Shown here: one piece after another, positions 11,435 to 20,897 of the stretch
How positions within the stretch are numbered: the first letter of the stretch is position 1
How the letters are laid out: the number at the start of each line of letters is the position of its first letter
From: Pseudomonadota bacterium
GTDB taxonomy: Bacteria; Pseudomonadota; Gammaproteobacteria; Steroidobacterales; Steroidobacteraceae
Assembly: GCA_016713725.1 (NCBI GenBank)
Contig: JADJOO010000010.1
Span: 1-64,000 of the forward strand
Direction: 5' to 3'
Length of the DNA stretch: 64,000 bases
Translations under genes and position numbers: made by a program
Notes under the pieces: generated by a model
Told to the model about the DNA's origin: nothing
The model's input: only the letters and a program-made list of their open reading frames with translations
Databases searched by the model: none

Positions 11435-13134
11435 GAACTCACTCCGCTCGAATTGCGTGGATCCCCGGGAGGATACAGCGGGCTGCCATCACGCAGCCTG
11501 TAGAAGGGTGTCGTTGCCGCAGGCAGCGGCGTGTTACCGAGGATCAGGTCGGCGCTCTTCTCTGCCACCATCATCGTCGGAGCATAAGTGTTGCCATTGG
11601 GCACGTAGGGGAACGCGCTCGCGTCGACGACGCGCAAGCCATCGAGTCCGTGCACCCGCATCGAGCCTGGATCGAGCACGGCATCGGGTCCCGTGCCCAT
11701 TTTCGCGGTACAGGTCGGATGCAGGGCCGTTTCCGCGTCGCGCCGCACCCAGTCGAGAATCTCGTCGTCCGATTCCACGCCGGCCCCCGGCGAAATTTCG
11801 CCACCGCTGAATTCCGCCAGCGCCGGCTGGTTGAGAATGCGCCGCGCGACACGAATCGCCTCGACCCACTCGCGACGGTCCTGGTCGGTCGACAGGTAGT
11901 TGAACTGCAGCGCCGGGGGTTGTCGCGGGTCGCTCGAGCGGATCTGCACCGAGCCGCGCGCATCGGAATACATCGGTCCGACGTGCACCTGGTAGCCGAG
12001 GCCCTCTGACGGCGACGAGCCGTCATAGCGGATCGCCATCGGCAGGAAGTGGAACATCAGGTTCGGGTAGTCCACTGCGGCGTTGCTGCGGCAGAAGCCG
12101 CCGCCCTCGAAGTGATTGGTTGCGCCGATGCCCGAGCGCAGGAATAGCCATTGCGCACCGACGCCGAGCTTGCGCAGCCAGCCGATGTGCGGGTTCACGG
12201 CCACCGGAGCGCGGCAGGCGTGCTGCACGTAAACCTCGAGGTGGTCCTGCAGGTTGGCGCCCACGCCGGGCACGTCGGCGACCATCGGCACGCCGAGTGG
12301 TTGCAGCACGTTCGCCGGACCCACGCCCGACAACTGCAGCAGTTGCGGCGTGTTGATCGCACCGCCGCACAGGATGACTTCGCCGGCACGGATCGTCGCC
12401 GGCACACCTTTGTACTGGATGCATTCGACACCGACTGCTCGCCGGCCTTCGAACATGACGCGCTTGACGAAGGCCAGGGTGCGCACCGTGAGGTTCGGCC
12501 GGTGCATCACGGGGTGCAGGTAGGCGCGTGCGGCGCTGTGACGCCGGCCCCGACAGACGTTGCGGTCGAAGCGGGCGAAGCCTTCCTGGCGATAACCGTT
12601 CACGTCGTCGGTGCGCGGATAACCCGCCTGTACAGCTGCGGCAAAGAACGCGTCGAACAACGGGTTGGTCGCCGGGCCGCGCTCGAGTACCAGCGGGCCT
12701 TCGCCCCCGCGCCATGCGTCGGCGCCCGCCGTGCAGGTCTCCATGCGCTTGAAGTAAGGCAGGCAGTGCGCATAGCTCCACGACTGCATCCCGGGATCGG
12801 CTGCCCAGCGCTCGAAGTCGAGCGGGTTGCCGCGCTGGAAAATCATGCCGTTGATGCTGCTGGAACCGCCAAGCACCTTGCCGCGAGCGTGATAGACGCG
12901 ACGGCCGTTCATGTGCGGCTCGGGCTCGCTCGAATAGCGCCAGTCGTAGCGCGGGCTGCCGATCGGCATCGACAGCGCAGCCGGCATGTGGATCAGCGGG
13001 TCCCAGATGAAATCGGAATGCCCGGCCTCGAGCACGAGTACCGACGTGCCCGGATCGGCACTCAGCCGGTTGGCCAGCGCGGATCCGGCGGACCCCCCGC
13101 CGACGATGACGAAATCGTAGTGACGCCTGCTCAT
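11431..13134 (-). CDS. GMC-family FAD oxidoreductase, choline dehydrogenase-like
   Basis: The 567-residue product is a glucose-methanol-choline oxidoreductase. It has the N-terminal dinucleotide motif VGGGSAGSALANRLS, the GMC signature GKVLGGSSSINGMIF, the second signature GAINTPQLLQLSGVG, the C-terminal active-site region ALHPTCTAKMG and NTYAPTMMVAEKSADLI. The nearest characterised relatives are choline dehydrogenase (BetA) and related alcohol dehydrogenases. A role in converting choline to betaine aldehyde is attractive given the betaine genes nearby, but GMC substrates are hard to predict. It overlaps folD by four bases. Confidence 0.85.
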   Translation of the reverse strand: MSRRHYDFVIVGGGSAGSALANRLSADPGTSVLVLEAGHSDFIWDPLIHMPAALSMPIGSPRYDWRYSSEPEPHMNGRRVYHARGKVLGGSSSINGMIFQRGNPLDFERWAADPGMQSWSYAHCLPYFKRMETCTAGADAWRGGEGPLVLERGPATNPLFDAFFAAAVQAGYPRTDDVNGYRQEGFARFDRNVCRGRRHSAARAYLHPVMHRPNLTVRTLAFVKRVMFEGRRAVGVECIQYKGVPATIRAGEVILCGGAINTPQLLQLSGVGPANVLQPLGVPMVADVPGVGANLQDHLEVYVQHACRAPVAVNPHIGWLRKLGVGAQWLFLRSGIGATNHFEGGGFCRSNAAVDYPNLMFHFLPMAIRYDGSSPSEGLGYQVHVGPMYSDARGSVQIRSSDPRQPPALQFNYLSTDQDRREWVEAIRVARRILNQPALAEFSGGEISPGAGVESDDEILDWVRRDAETALHPTCTAKMGTGPDAVLDPGSMRVHGLDGLRVVDASAFPYVPNGNTYAPTMMVAEKSADLILGNTPLPAATTPFYRLRDGSPLYPPGDPRNSSGVSS

Positions 13135-13164
13135 GGGATGGTCATGGTCGCTGCGTGGCTGCGC

Positions 13165-14526
13165 TCAAGCAAGCCGCGCACCCTGTCGGCGCAGTTCTGC
13201 CTGCACCAGGCCGACATCGATGCGGTCGAACGGCTGCCCGTGCTTCAGCGAGATCGCCGCTGCCACACCGGCACCCTGCCCGCTCACGGCGCAACACATC
13301 ATGTTGCGGACGGCTGCGTGCGACACCTTGTCGCCGCCAATGCTGCGGCCAGCAACCAGCAGGCCCTGCACGCCCTGTGGCACCAGGGACCGGTACGGCA
13401 CGTGGAAGTACCGGCCCGTGGTCGGCAGGATCAGCAGGCCGTAGCCGTCGATGAACTCGGGAAAGATGCCGATCGAATCGTCGAAGCGACCCTGCTCGCG
13501 CACGTCGGCGGCGGTCATGTTGTAAAGGGCGTCGATCTTGCGCGTGTCGCGGATGCCGAGCGTCATGCCGAAATTACGGAGCTTGGCTCCTTCGCATCCG
13601 GGCATGAAATGCTTGAGCGCTTCGACCGCGTGTACCGCCTGCCGCCGGCCTTCCATTTCGCTGCGCGTCAGGTCGGCCGGATCGGTGCCGTCGGCCGCGA
13701 GATGAATCAGGTTCAGGTACGTGAGGTCACCCTGGTCGCTCACGGCACCCCAGGTGCCGGCGATGGTCGCGAGCGACACCGGGATCAAGCCCGCCTTGAC
13801 CGCCTGCTTGAACGGCTTGCGCAGGAATGGCGAGAACATCTCGTCTTCCTTGCCGGTCGTTTCGATCTGCCACTCGCCACCGCCCTTCCAGTCGTTGTAG
13901 GTCTGCGGATCGGCCTTCACGGCATCGATGAAGCGCTGCTTGTTGACGCCGGTCATCGAGAACATGACCGACACGGACATCATTTCTTCACGCGGCGTCT
14001 TGCGCACTCGTGCGCCTGCGCGGGCCGCGACATCGGCATCGCCGGTGCCGTCGATCACCCGCCTGGCCAGGATGGCCTCGCGACCGGCCTTGCTCTCGGT
14101 GATGATGCCGCGTATCTCGCCCGCTTCGACGATCGGCGCGACGAAACTCCGGTGCAGCATCGGTTCGATGCCGGCTTCCTGCACCAGCACGTCCGCGACG
14201 TGCTTGAACATCTCGGCGTCGAGCGCGTGGCTCAGCGACTGCGGCTCAGGGCTGGCGGCACCCATGGCTCGGGCACGGCTCTCGAACTCCGGGCCGATGC
14301 CCTCGCTGTCGATCGTCGCTTCGTGGCGGTACCAGGCGAAGCCCTCCACGCCCACCTGCGTGATGTTGCCGCCGAAGCAGCCGTACCGTTCGACCAGCGT
14401 GGTCCTGGCACCGGCACGGGCCGACGCGAGCGCCGCGGCCAGGCCACCGGGACCGCTGCCCACCACGAGCACGTCGGTCTCGTGGATCACGTCGATCTCG
14501 CGTGCGGGTTCGGTGATCTTGCGCAT
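13165..14526 (-). CDS. FAD-dependent oxidoreductase (FAD_oxidored, PF12831-like), substrate unknown
   Basis: The 453-residue product has an N-terminal FAD Rossmann motif at about residues 19-45 (DVLVVGSGPGGLAAALASAR), then YGCFGGNITQVGVEGF and a C-terminal VAGRSIGGDKVSHAAVRNM. This is the architecture of the PF12831 dehydrogenases, many of which are found in catabolic operons with unknown substrates. It lies between an MFS transporter and the GMC oxidase on the same strand with short gaps, so the three are probably one transcript ending in folD. The start at 14526 is chosen because the flavin motif follows at the usual distance. Confidence 0.8.
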   Translation of the reverse strand: MRKITEPAREIDVIHETDVLVVGSGPGGLAAALASARAGARTTLVERYGCFGGNITQVGVEGFAWYRHEATIDSEGIGPEFESRARAMGAASPEPQSLSHALDAEMFKHVADVLVQEAGIEPMLHRSFVAPIVEAGEIRGIITESKAGREAILARRVIDGTGDADVAARAGARVRKTPREEMMSVSVMFSMTGVNKQRFIDAVKADPQTYNDWKGGGEWQIETTGKEDEMFSPFLRKPFKQAVKAGLIPVSLATIAGTWGAVSDQGDLTYLNLIHLAADGTDPADLTRSEMEGRRQAVHAVEALKHFMPGCEGAKLRNFGMTLGIRDTRKIDALYNMTAADVREQGRFDDSIGIFPEFIDGYGLLILPTTGRYFHVPYRSLVPQGVQGLLVAGRSIGGDKVSHAAVRNMMCCAVSGQGAGVAAAISLKHGQPFDRIDVGLVQAELRRQGARLA

Positions 14527-14564
14527 GCTGGTCTCAGTGCAGTTCTGATTTTCGACCCAGTGCC

Positions 14565-15851
14565 TCAGGCCGCCGCTGTATCGGGACGCAGGCGCCGTTG
14601 CTCGGCCTTCCAGTCGATCGGCTTCACCTCGGGCACGACGACGAGCCAGGCCACCAGGCCACAGAGGGCGACCACGCCCGACACGATCGACGCCGCAGTG
14701 TAGTTGCCGGTGCTTTCCACGAGATATCCCGTGACGACAGGGGCTGTCATGCCCGCGACATTGCCGACGGCGTTCTGGATACCCATCCAGCGTCCCGTGG
14801 CACGGGGTCCGGCGAAGGTCTGGGTGACCGACGGGTTCGACGGGCTGTTGAAGCCGTCCATCACGCCGGTCAGCAGCAGGATCGCGGCCGCAGCGACCAG
14901 GCCAGTCACGAGTGTGCTGCCGATCAGGCAAAGACCCACCCCCGCACAACTCAGTGCCAGCGCCGTCTTGTAGGCACGGTTGAAGCTGGCGCCGCGCCTG
15001 ACCCAGCGGTCGAGCATGTAGCCGACGAGCAGGATGCTGGCTCCGTCCGCGACGAAGAATGCCGTCGTGGCATACGTCATCATCTCGAGCGTCAGCCCGC
15101 GTTCCCTGACGAGGTACAACGGCAGCCAGGAGAACACGAAGTAAAACGCGTAGTTGGAGCAGAACGTGCCCAGCATGCCGCCCCACAGTGCGCGCTGACG
15201 CAGGATCACGCCGTACGATGGGTTGTCGTCCGTCTCGACCGTCGCCGCTCCGGCGCACGACGCCAGGCTCTCCCGTTCGGCCACCACGCGACGACGCCAG
15301 AAGACCAGCCAGGCCAGCGACGCACACCCCATCACGATAAACATTGCGCGCCACCCGAAGTGCAGCATGATCATGCCGCCGAGCAGCGTACCGATGGCCG
15401 GACCCAGCACGGCACCGAACTGCATGGTTGCCGTCGCGAGGGCTCTTTGCGTCGGTGGCACGTTGCGGACCAGCAGGCTCAGCGCACTCGGATAGAACGT
15501 GGCCTCGCCGGCGCCCATCAGCAGGCGCAGCACGACGAGCGACGCCAGTCCCCAGACGAGACCGGTGGCGGCCGTGGCGAGGCTCCAGAGCGCGAATCCG
15601 CTGGCCAGGACGATGGCCGGCCCCAAGCGATCGGCCAGCCAGCCCATGACCGGTTGCAGCGGGGCATAGGCCCAGTAGAAGACGGCGAGGACCCAGCCGA
15701 TCTCGCTCGGCGACAGCCTGAGTTCGTCCTGCAGCAGCGGCGCGGCCGTGGCGATTGCGCCGCGGTCGATGTAGTTGATCATCAGTGCGAGCGACAGCAT
15801 GACCACGAGGCCGGCCGGCGCATGCCCGGGCAAGGACGAATTTCGCTGCAT
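14565..15851 (-). CDS. MFS transporter, anion:cation symporter-like
   Basis: The 428-residue protein has about 12 hydrophobic segments. The first contains LMINYIDRGAIATAAPLLQ and is followed by the MFS loop motif GWLADRLGPAIVLASGFALW. The NYIDR and TAAPLL features are typical of the ACS family, which imports organic anions such as hexuronates, tartrate or aromatic acids. It heads the minus-strand cluster leading to the FAD and GMC oxidoreductases, so it may import their substrate. An alternative start 14 codons upstream (MPLHS) is possible, as the ribosome site before 15851 is weak. Confidence 0.82.
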   Translation of the reverse strand: MQRNSSLPGHAPAGLVVMLSLALMINYIDRGAIATAAPLLQDELRLSPSEIGWVLAVFYWAYAPLQPVMGWLADRLGPAIVLASGFALWSLATAATGLVWGLASLVVLRLLMGAGEATFYPSALSLLVRNVPPTQRALATATMQFGAVLGPAIGTLLGGMIMLHFGWRAMFIVMGCASLAWLVFWRRRVVAERESLASCAGAATVETDDNPSYGVILRQRALWGGMLGTFCSNYAFYFVFSWLPLYLVRERGLTLEMMTYATTAFFVADGASILLVGYMLDRWVRRGASFNRAYKTALALSCAGVGLCLIGSTLVTGLVAAAAILLLTGVMDGFNSPSNPSVTQTFAGPRATGRWMGIQNAVGNVAGMTAPVVTGYLVESTGNYTAASIVSGVVALCGLVAWLVVVPEVKPIDWKAEQRRLRPDTAAA

Positions 15852-16002
15852 GTTTTCCCGGCTCCCCCGACTGAGCGCCGAGTGTAGCGGCATCGCATGG
15901 TTTCGCCATTGAATGAATTTGTTCGACCTGAAGGAACGGCCTTGCGGCAGAATCATCCCCTGCCCGGCGCCCTCGCGCGGGGTCGAACAAGGTGACCAGA
16001 GC

Positions 16003-16782
16003 ATGAGCAGGAAAGTGGCCGTCGTGACGGGTGCGGCGCAGGGTGTGGGTTTCGAGACGTCGCAGCTCTTCGCAACGCTCGGCTACCACGTGCTGATGAC
16101 GGACGTGCAGCCGCTCGATGGTCCGATTGCCCGCCTGCAGGCGGGGAGCGGCCAGGTCGAGGGCATGGTCGGCGACGTTTCGTCGGAGCCCTTCGTCGAA
16201 TCACTCGCCGCCCGGGTGGCCCAGGGGCATGGTGCCGCGGACGTGCTCGTCAACAACGCGGGCATCAGCATGATCCAGCCGGCGGAAGACACCACGGCCG
16301 ACCAGTGGCAGCGCGTGATGAACGTGAACCTGCTCGGGCCGTTCCTGCTGTGCAAGCACTTCGGGCGGCAGATGCTCGCGCGCCGGTCCGGCAGCATCGT
16401 CAACGTAGCCTCTGTCGCGGGGCTGGGCGGCGTGATTCATCGCGCGGCGTACAACGCCTCCAAGCACGGCCTGATCGGTCTCACGCGCACGCTGGCTGGT
16501 GAGTGGGGCGGCCGCGGCGTTCGCGTCAATGCCGTGTGTCCCGGCTGGATCAAGACCGAGATGGACATCAAGGACATGGGCAGCGGCGCGTACACCGACG
16601 ACGACATCATCGACCGCGTGCCGATGGCCCGGTTTGCACGTCCGGCCGATGTGGCCGCGGCAATCGCGTTCCTCGCCGACAACCAGGCCAGCGCATTCGT
16701 GAACGGCGTCAGCCTGCCCGTGGACGGCGGCTGGACCGGCGACGCAAGCTGGGACGCGCTGCGTAAAAAGACCCGCGGCTGA
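16003..16782 (+). CDS. short-chain dehydrogenase/reductase (SDR)
   Basis: The 259-residue classical SDR has the cofactor motif TGAAQGVG near the N-terminus and Asp in MTDVQPL, which suggests NAD(H) preference. It also has NNAG, the catalytic Ser region IVNVASVAGLGG and the YNASK catalytic Tyr/Lys motif. The C-terminus has the usual FVNGVSLPVDGGWTG. It is divergent from the MFS transporter across 151 bases and is followed by a carboxylesterase on the same strand. The substrate is not evident. Confidence 0.88.
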   Translation: MSRKVAVVTGAAQGVGFETSQLFATLGYHVLMTDVQPLDGPIARLQAGSGQVEGMVGDVSSEPFVESLAARVAQGHGAADVLVNNAGISMIQPAEDTTADQWQRVMNVNLLGPFLLCKHFGRQMLARRSGSIVNVASVAGLGGVIHRAAYNASKHGLIGLTRTLAGEWGGRGVRVNAVCPGWIKTEMDIKDMGSGAYTDDDIIDRVPMARFARPADVAAAIAFLADNQASAFVNGVSLPVDGGWTGDASWDALRKKTRG

Positions 16783-16829
16783 CCGGCAACGAAACACAAT
16801 CGAACGACATCCAGGCAGGGGTGGCACTC

Positions 16830-18464
16830 ATGGGTCGATTCACGGCACGACGCGTGTGGTCCGGGCTTCGTCGCTCCAGCACGGTGTGTGCAGCATTTCT
16901 CCTTGCACACACGCCAGCGCAGGCAACGGACACAGTTGGAGAGGCGCCGCTGGTTGTGCAGACCGCAGAAGGCAAAGTCCACGGCGTGGCAGGCCAGGGT
17001 GTGCACGAGTACAAGGGGATCCCATTCGCGGCGCCGCCGGTCGGTGAGTTGCGCTTCGATCCCCCGGCCCCGGTCCAACCCTGGCAGGGCGTGCTCGACG
17101 CGACCACGATGCGTGATGCGTGCCCGCAGGCTCGCCGCTTCAACCTCACCGAGGAAAGCAACGTCGAGGACTGCCTGCACCTGAACGTTGCAGTGCCCAC
17201 GACGCCGCGCACGGGCGCGCGTCCGGTGCTGGTCTGGCTTTACGGCGGTGCCTTCGTCGGCGGTTCGACCAGGCTCTACCCGATCGATTTCCTCGCGCGT
17301 GAAGGCGACATGGTCGTCGTCTCGGTCAACTATCGGCTCGGGCCGTTAGGTTTCATGGCCCACCCGGCGTTCGGCGCCGAGGCCAACGGCGGATACGCGC
17401 TCGAAGACCAGCGTGCCGCACTGCGCTGGGTCCAGCGCAACATCGCGGACTTTGGCGGCGACCCGGGCAACGTGACCATCGGCGGGGTCTCCGCCGGCGC
17501 GGCGAGCGTGTGCATGCACCTGATCTCGCCGGAACGTACGTCGGGCCTGTTCCACAAGGCGATCATCCAGAGTGCCGGCTGCACGTTCAACATGCGCAGC
17601 GTCGACGATGGCATGAAGACCGGGCTCGCCGTCGCCCAGGACGTCGGTTGCAACGACCCGAAGACGGCGTTGAAATGCCTGCGCGGCACGCCCGTCAAGA
17701 AACTCGTCGACGCCGGCACGGTCGTCGCGGCTGCGGATTACCTCGCCTTTGCGCCGATCTACGGCAATGACACGGTGCCGCGACAGGGTGCGGATGCCCT
17801 GGCCAGCGGAAATTTCGTGCGGGTGCCGATCCTGAACGGCGGCGCGAGCAACGAAATGCGCCTCTACGTGGGGTACGAAGTCGAAGCCGGCGCCCGGATC
17901 ACGCGCGACAACTACCAGGATCGGCTGCGCGCATTGTACGGCGACAATGTCGACGCGGTGCTCGCGGCGTACCCCGCCGAGCGCTACTCGTCGGTCCCGA
18001 CAGCACTCGGCAGCGCCATGTCGGACTTCATGCCGGGGGGCGGGTTGAACAGCTGCCTGTTCCTGCGCACGGCGTGGCTTGCGTCACGCTGGGTGCCGGT
18101 CTATCAGTACGAGTTCGCCGATGATGCGGCGCCGCCCGTGATGGACGATCCCGGCATCGAACTCGGTGCCGTGCATACGTCCGAGATGCCCTATCAATTC
18201 CCGGGCTTCTCGAATACGAGCGTGCTCGATGGCCCGCCGCTCGCAGCGCCGCAGCAGGCGCTTTCACGGCAGATGGTCGCGTACTGGAGCAGCTTCGTTC
18301 ACACCGGTCGTCCGGCGGGCGCCGGCCTGCCCGAGTGGAAGACATTCGACCCGTCGCGACAGGCGCTCAGGCTCAAGCCGGGCGCCGTCGGGATGTTCGA
18401 TGCCGCCGCCGCACACCAGTGCCCGATGTGGGAGCGACTGTATCCGCAGGAACTCTCGCGCTGA
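16830..18464 (+). CDS. secreted type-B carboxylesterase
   Basis: The 544-residue alpha/beta-hydrolase has an N-terminal signal peptide (two Arg-rich turns, a hydrophobic stretch CAAFLLAHTPAQA) with likely cleavage after TPAQA. It shows YKGIPFAAPPVGELRF, the EDCLHLNV motif, the oxyanion-hole segment WLYGGAFVGGS, the nucleophile elbow GGVSAGAAS and the C-terminal HTSEMPYQF, where the catalytic His sits. This is the PnbA/cholinesterase family, which cleaves carboxylic esters in the periplasm or outside. The ATG at 16830 is preferred over the GTG at 16821 because of the G-rich sequence before it. The substrate is unknown. Confidence 0.87.
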   Translation: MGRFTARRVWSGLRRSSTVCAAFLLAHTPAQATDTVGEAPLVVQTAEGKVHGVAGQGVHEYKGIPFAAPPVGELRFDPPAPVQPWQGVLDATTMRDACPQARRFNLTEESNVEDCLHLNVAVPTTPRTGARPVLVWLYGGAFVGGSTRLYPIDFLAREGDMVVVSVNYRLGPLGFMAHPAFGAEANGGYALEDQRAALRWVQRNIADFGGDPGNVTIGGVSAGAASVCMHLISPERTSGLFHKAIIQSAGCTFNMRSVDDGMKTGLAVAQDVGCNDPKTALKCLRGTPVKKLVDAGTVVAAADYLAFAPIYGNDTVPRQGADALASGNFVRVPILNGGASNEMRLYVGYEVEAGARITRDNYQDRLRALYGDNVDAVLAAYPAERYSSVPTALGSAMSDFMPGGGLNSCLFLRTAWLASRWVPVYQYEFADDAAPPVMDDPGIELGAVHTSEMPYQFPGFSNTSVLDGPPLAAPQQALSRQMVAYWSSFVHTGRPAGAGLPEWKTFDPSRQALRLKPGAVGMFDAAAAHQCPMWERLYPQELSR

Positions 18465-18471
18465 GGCGCGG

Positions 18472-19386
18472 CTAGACCTGCGCAATCGGCGTTGCCAGGC
18501 CGCCGAGCCAGTCCATGAAGGCCTTGACGCGTTCGACCCCGTAGGCGTCCTGACGGCAGATCACGCCCCAGGCGCCAGGGCACGTCACCTGGTGCTGCAC
18601 GGGTTGCACCAGGCGGCCGGCGGCGAGGTCGTCCTCGGCATAGGGCCCGTTCACCAGCGCAACGCCGCGGCCTTCCAGCGCGATCTCGAGCGCTACGGCG
18701 AGTGTGTCGACCACGATCGCGGGCAGCGTCGAATACTGCAGCTGCGCCGTTTCGAACCAGATGTCCCAGTTGTGCTGTTCCGAGTAAATCTCGACCAGCG
18801 GGAGATCGAGCAATTGCGCCGCCGTCGGCGCGGGACCAAGCCTGGCCGCGAGTTCCGGACTGCACACCGGTTTCAGCGTGTATTCGAACAGCGGCACCCA
18901 GCGGTATTCCGGGCCTGGCACCTCCGGGCAGTAGACGAGCCCGACGTCGGCGCTCGATTCGTCGAAGTCCCACTCGAACGCGCAGGTGCTGAGCTGCAAT
19001 CGCACCTCCGGATGACGCGCCACGAACTCGGGCAGCTTGCGTGCCAGCCAGCGGATCGACGAGGTCACGTACGTCTGCACTCGCAGCGGCGTGCCTGCAC
19101 GGGTGCGGCGAACGGTCTCGGCGCCCTCGATCAGCATCTCGAGCGCGGCACGCACGTGCTTGTAGAGCAGCCGGCCCTCGTCGGTCGGTACCAGCGTGCG
19201 TCCGGCGCGGGAGAAGAGCGGCACGCCCAGGTCCTGCTCGAGCACCTGGATCTGGTAGCTCACGGCCGGATGCGTCAGGCACAGCTCTTCTGCCGCCTCA
19301 CGCACGCTTTCGCGACGCGTCGTGGCCTCGAAGCCCTTCAGGGCATTCAAGGGCGGCAGCTTCCGCAGGTCGATCTTGTTGCGCAA
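18472..19386 (-). CDS. LysR-family transcriptional regulator, GcvA-like
   Basis: The 304-residue product starts RKLPPLNALKGFEATTRRES, the pattern of the GcvA/AmpR branch. The helix-turn-helix includes AAEELCLTHPAVSYQIQVLE and the periplasmic-binding-like effector domain covers about residues 95-300. It is the last gene of a minus-strand series and follows the medium-chain reductase with 13 bases between them. It probably regulates this series or a nearby target, and the effector is unknown. Confidence 0.87.
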   Translation of the reverse strand: MRNKIDLRKLPPLNALKGFEATTRRESVREAAEELCLTHPAVSYQIQVLEQDLGVPLFSRAGRTLVPTDEGRLLYKHVRAALEMLIEGAETVRRTRAGTPLRVQTYVTSSIRWLARKLPEFVARHPEVRLQLSTCAFEWDFDESSADVGLVYCPEVPGPEYRWVPLFEYTLKPVCSPELAARLGPAPTAAQLLDLPLVEIYSEQHNWDIWFETAQLQYSTLPAIVVDTLAVALEIALEGRGVALVNGPYAEDDLAAGRLVQPVQHQVTCPGAWGVICRQDAYGVERVKAFMDWLGGLATPIAQV

Positions 19387-19399
19387 ACAGTTCTCCGGC

Positions 19400-20473
19400 T
19401 CAGGGCACGAGCACGATCTTGCCTGTCTGCGCCTTCCCTAGGAAGTCGGATTGCGCCACGGCGATGTCTGCGAGCGGGTAGACGGCGCCAATCACCGGTC
19501 GCAGCGCTCCCTCCCGGATCAGGTTGACGAGGCGGCTGAACACGGCCGGCGTCGTCACCGTGCATCCCAGCAGATTGAGATCCTTCAGATAGAGGGTGCG
19601 CAGGTCGAGTTGCACGACGGGCCCGGCGATCGCTCCTGCGACGGCATACCGCCCGCCTCGCTTCAGTACGTCGAGCAGTCCAGTGAACGCGTCGCCACCG
19701 ACCACGTCGACGACGACGTCCACCGAGTCACGGCCTAGCGCGGGGACAAGCTTCTCGCCGCGCTCCACGATCTTTTGCGCGCCCAGAGCGAGGACGTCGC
19801 GTGCCTTGTGGCGCTTCGTCACGGCGATGACGCGAGCCCCGCGCAGTCGAGCCAGCTGCACGACTGCGGTACCGACCCCGCCCGAGGCTCCTGTCACGAG
19901 CACGGTTTCACCCTGGACGACGTTCGCGCGCGTGAGCAGGTTCTCGGCCGTGCCATACGCGCACGGGAATGAGGCCAGTTCGACGTCCGTCAATGCGCTC
20001 TCGATCGAGGACGCGTTGCTCGCCGGCACGGTGGCGAACTCGGCAAACCCGCCGTCGCGCTCCAGTCCGACATAGCCGACGTTCTCCAGCGAACCAACGG
20101 CCGGGCGCAGCACCGGATCGACGAGCACGCGTTCCCCGATTCTTTCCGCTGCAATGCCTGCGCCAACCGCAACGATCCGACCGCTCACGTCGGTGCCCTG
20201 GATGCGCGGGAAAACGAACGGGTTGCCGGCCCAGCCACCATCCGTTGCCTCGCTCGCCGCCTGCACGACGGCGTCCGCGGTCGCCGTCGCAACGGACTTC
20301 GAATACCAGCCGATCCGGGTGTTGATGTCAGTGTTGTTGACGGCTGCAGCGCCGACTTTCACCAGCACTTCGCCCGCCGCGGGCGTTGGCACAGGAACAT
20401 CGTCGCGGTACTCGAGCTGCTCGAGGCCTCCGTGGCCCCTGAGCAGGACTGCTTTCATCGTGCGCGGGATCAT
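19400..20473 (-). CDS. medium-chain (zinc-independent) alcohol dehydrogenase / quinone oxidoreductase-like
   Basis: The 357-residue medium-chain dehydrogenase/reductase has an N-terminal GroES-like domain (AAAVNNTDINTRIGWY, IQGTDVSGRIVAVG) and a nucleotide-binding domain (VTGASGGVGTAVVQLA). The zinc ligands of classical alcohol dehydrogenases are not evident, which points to the quinone oxidoreductase/zeta-crystallin branch. The start could be the ATG at 20473 or the one at 20458 (MKAVLLRG), five codons later. It lies between the GFA gene and a LysR regulator. Reduction or detoxification of a small carbonyl compound is plausible but unproven. Confidence 0.78.
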   Translation of the reverse strand: MIPRTMKAVLLRGHGGLEQLEYRDDVPVPTPAAGEVLVKVGAAAVNNTDINTRIGWYSKSVATATADAVVQAASEATDGGWAGNPFVFPRIQGTDVSGRIVAVGAGIAAERIGERVLVDPVLRPAVGSLENVGYVGLERDGGFAEFATVPASNASSIESALTDVELASFPCAYGTAENLLTRANVVQGETVLVTGASGGVGTAVVQLARLRGARVIAVTKRHKARDVLALGAQKIVERGEKLVPALGRDSVDVVVDVVGGDAFTGLLDVLKRGGRYAVAGAIAGPVVQLDLRTLYLKDLNLLGCTVTTPAVFSRLVNLIREGALRPVIGAVYPLADIAVAQSDFLGKAQTGKIVLVP

Positions 20474-20498
20474 GGCGCGACACCGTCGCTGAGCGGGG

Positions 20499-20897
20499 TC
20501 ATTCCCAGCCCGCACGCTGATACCCCTCGTCGGGGATCACGTAGTAGTCGCCCTTGTCGGCGCAGAAGATGTGGCCCTCGGTGACGAGGCCGGTGGGCCC
20601 GTCGAACAGTCCGGTGGCGATGGAAATCCGCTCGGGCTGCGCATCTGCCTGCCAGAACAGCGTCGACCCGCACTGCGAACAGAACGCCCGCTGCGCCGTG
20701 TTCGACGCGCGGTACCAGCGCACGCGCTCACCCTGCAGCAGGTGGAAGTCGCGTCTCGCCGCGCTGGTGGCAGACAGGTAATGCCCGGTCTGCTTGCGAC
20801 ACTGCGTGCAGTGGCAGGCGATCGAGCTGCGCAACGGACCGTGTACTTCGAAGACGGTCTCGCCGCAGAGGCAGGAGCCGCGATGAACGGTGGTCAT
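20499..20897 (-). CDS. GFA-family (DUF636) zinc-binding protein
   Basis: The 132-residue product has the GFA fold pattern with zinc-binding cysteines in CLCGE, CHCTQCRKQTG and CSQCGSTLFW. The family was named after glutathione-dependent formaldehyde-activating enzyme (Gfa), although a catalytic role for Gfa has been questioned. Its presence beside an amine demethylation island is suggestive of formaldehyde handling, but GFA proteins are widespread and mostly uncharacterised. Its ATG overlaps the cobT stop (ATGA). Confidence 0.85.
   Translation of the reverse strand: MTTVHRGSCLCGETVFEVHGPLRSSIACHCTQCRKQTGHYLSATSAARRDFHLLQGERVRWYRASNTAQRAFCSQCGSTLFWQADAQPERISIATGLFDGPTGLVTEGHIFCADKGDYYVIPDEGYQRAGWE

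Noticed and set aside
12151..14703. Very long open reading (850 codons) on the plus strand
   Set aside because: It is antisense to the GMC and FAD oxidoreductase genes, has no family pattern and results from the high-GC codon structure.
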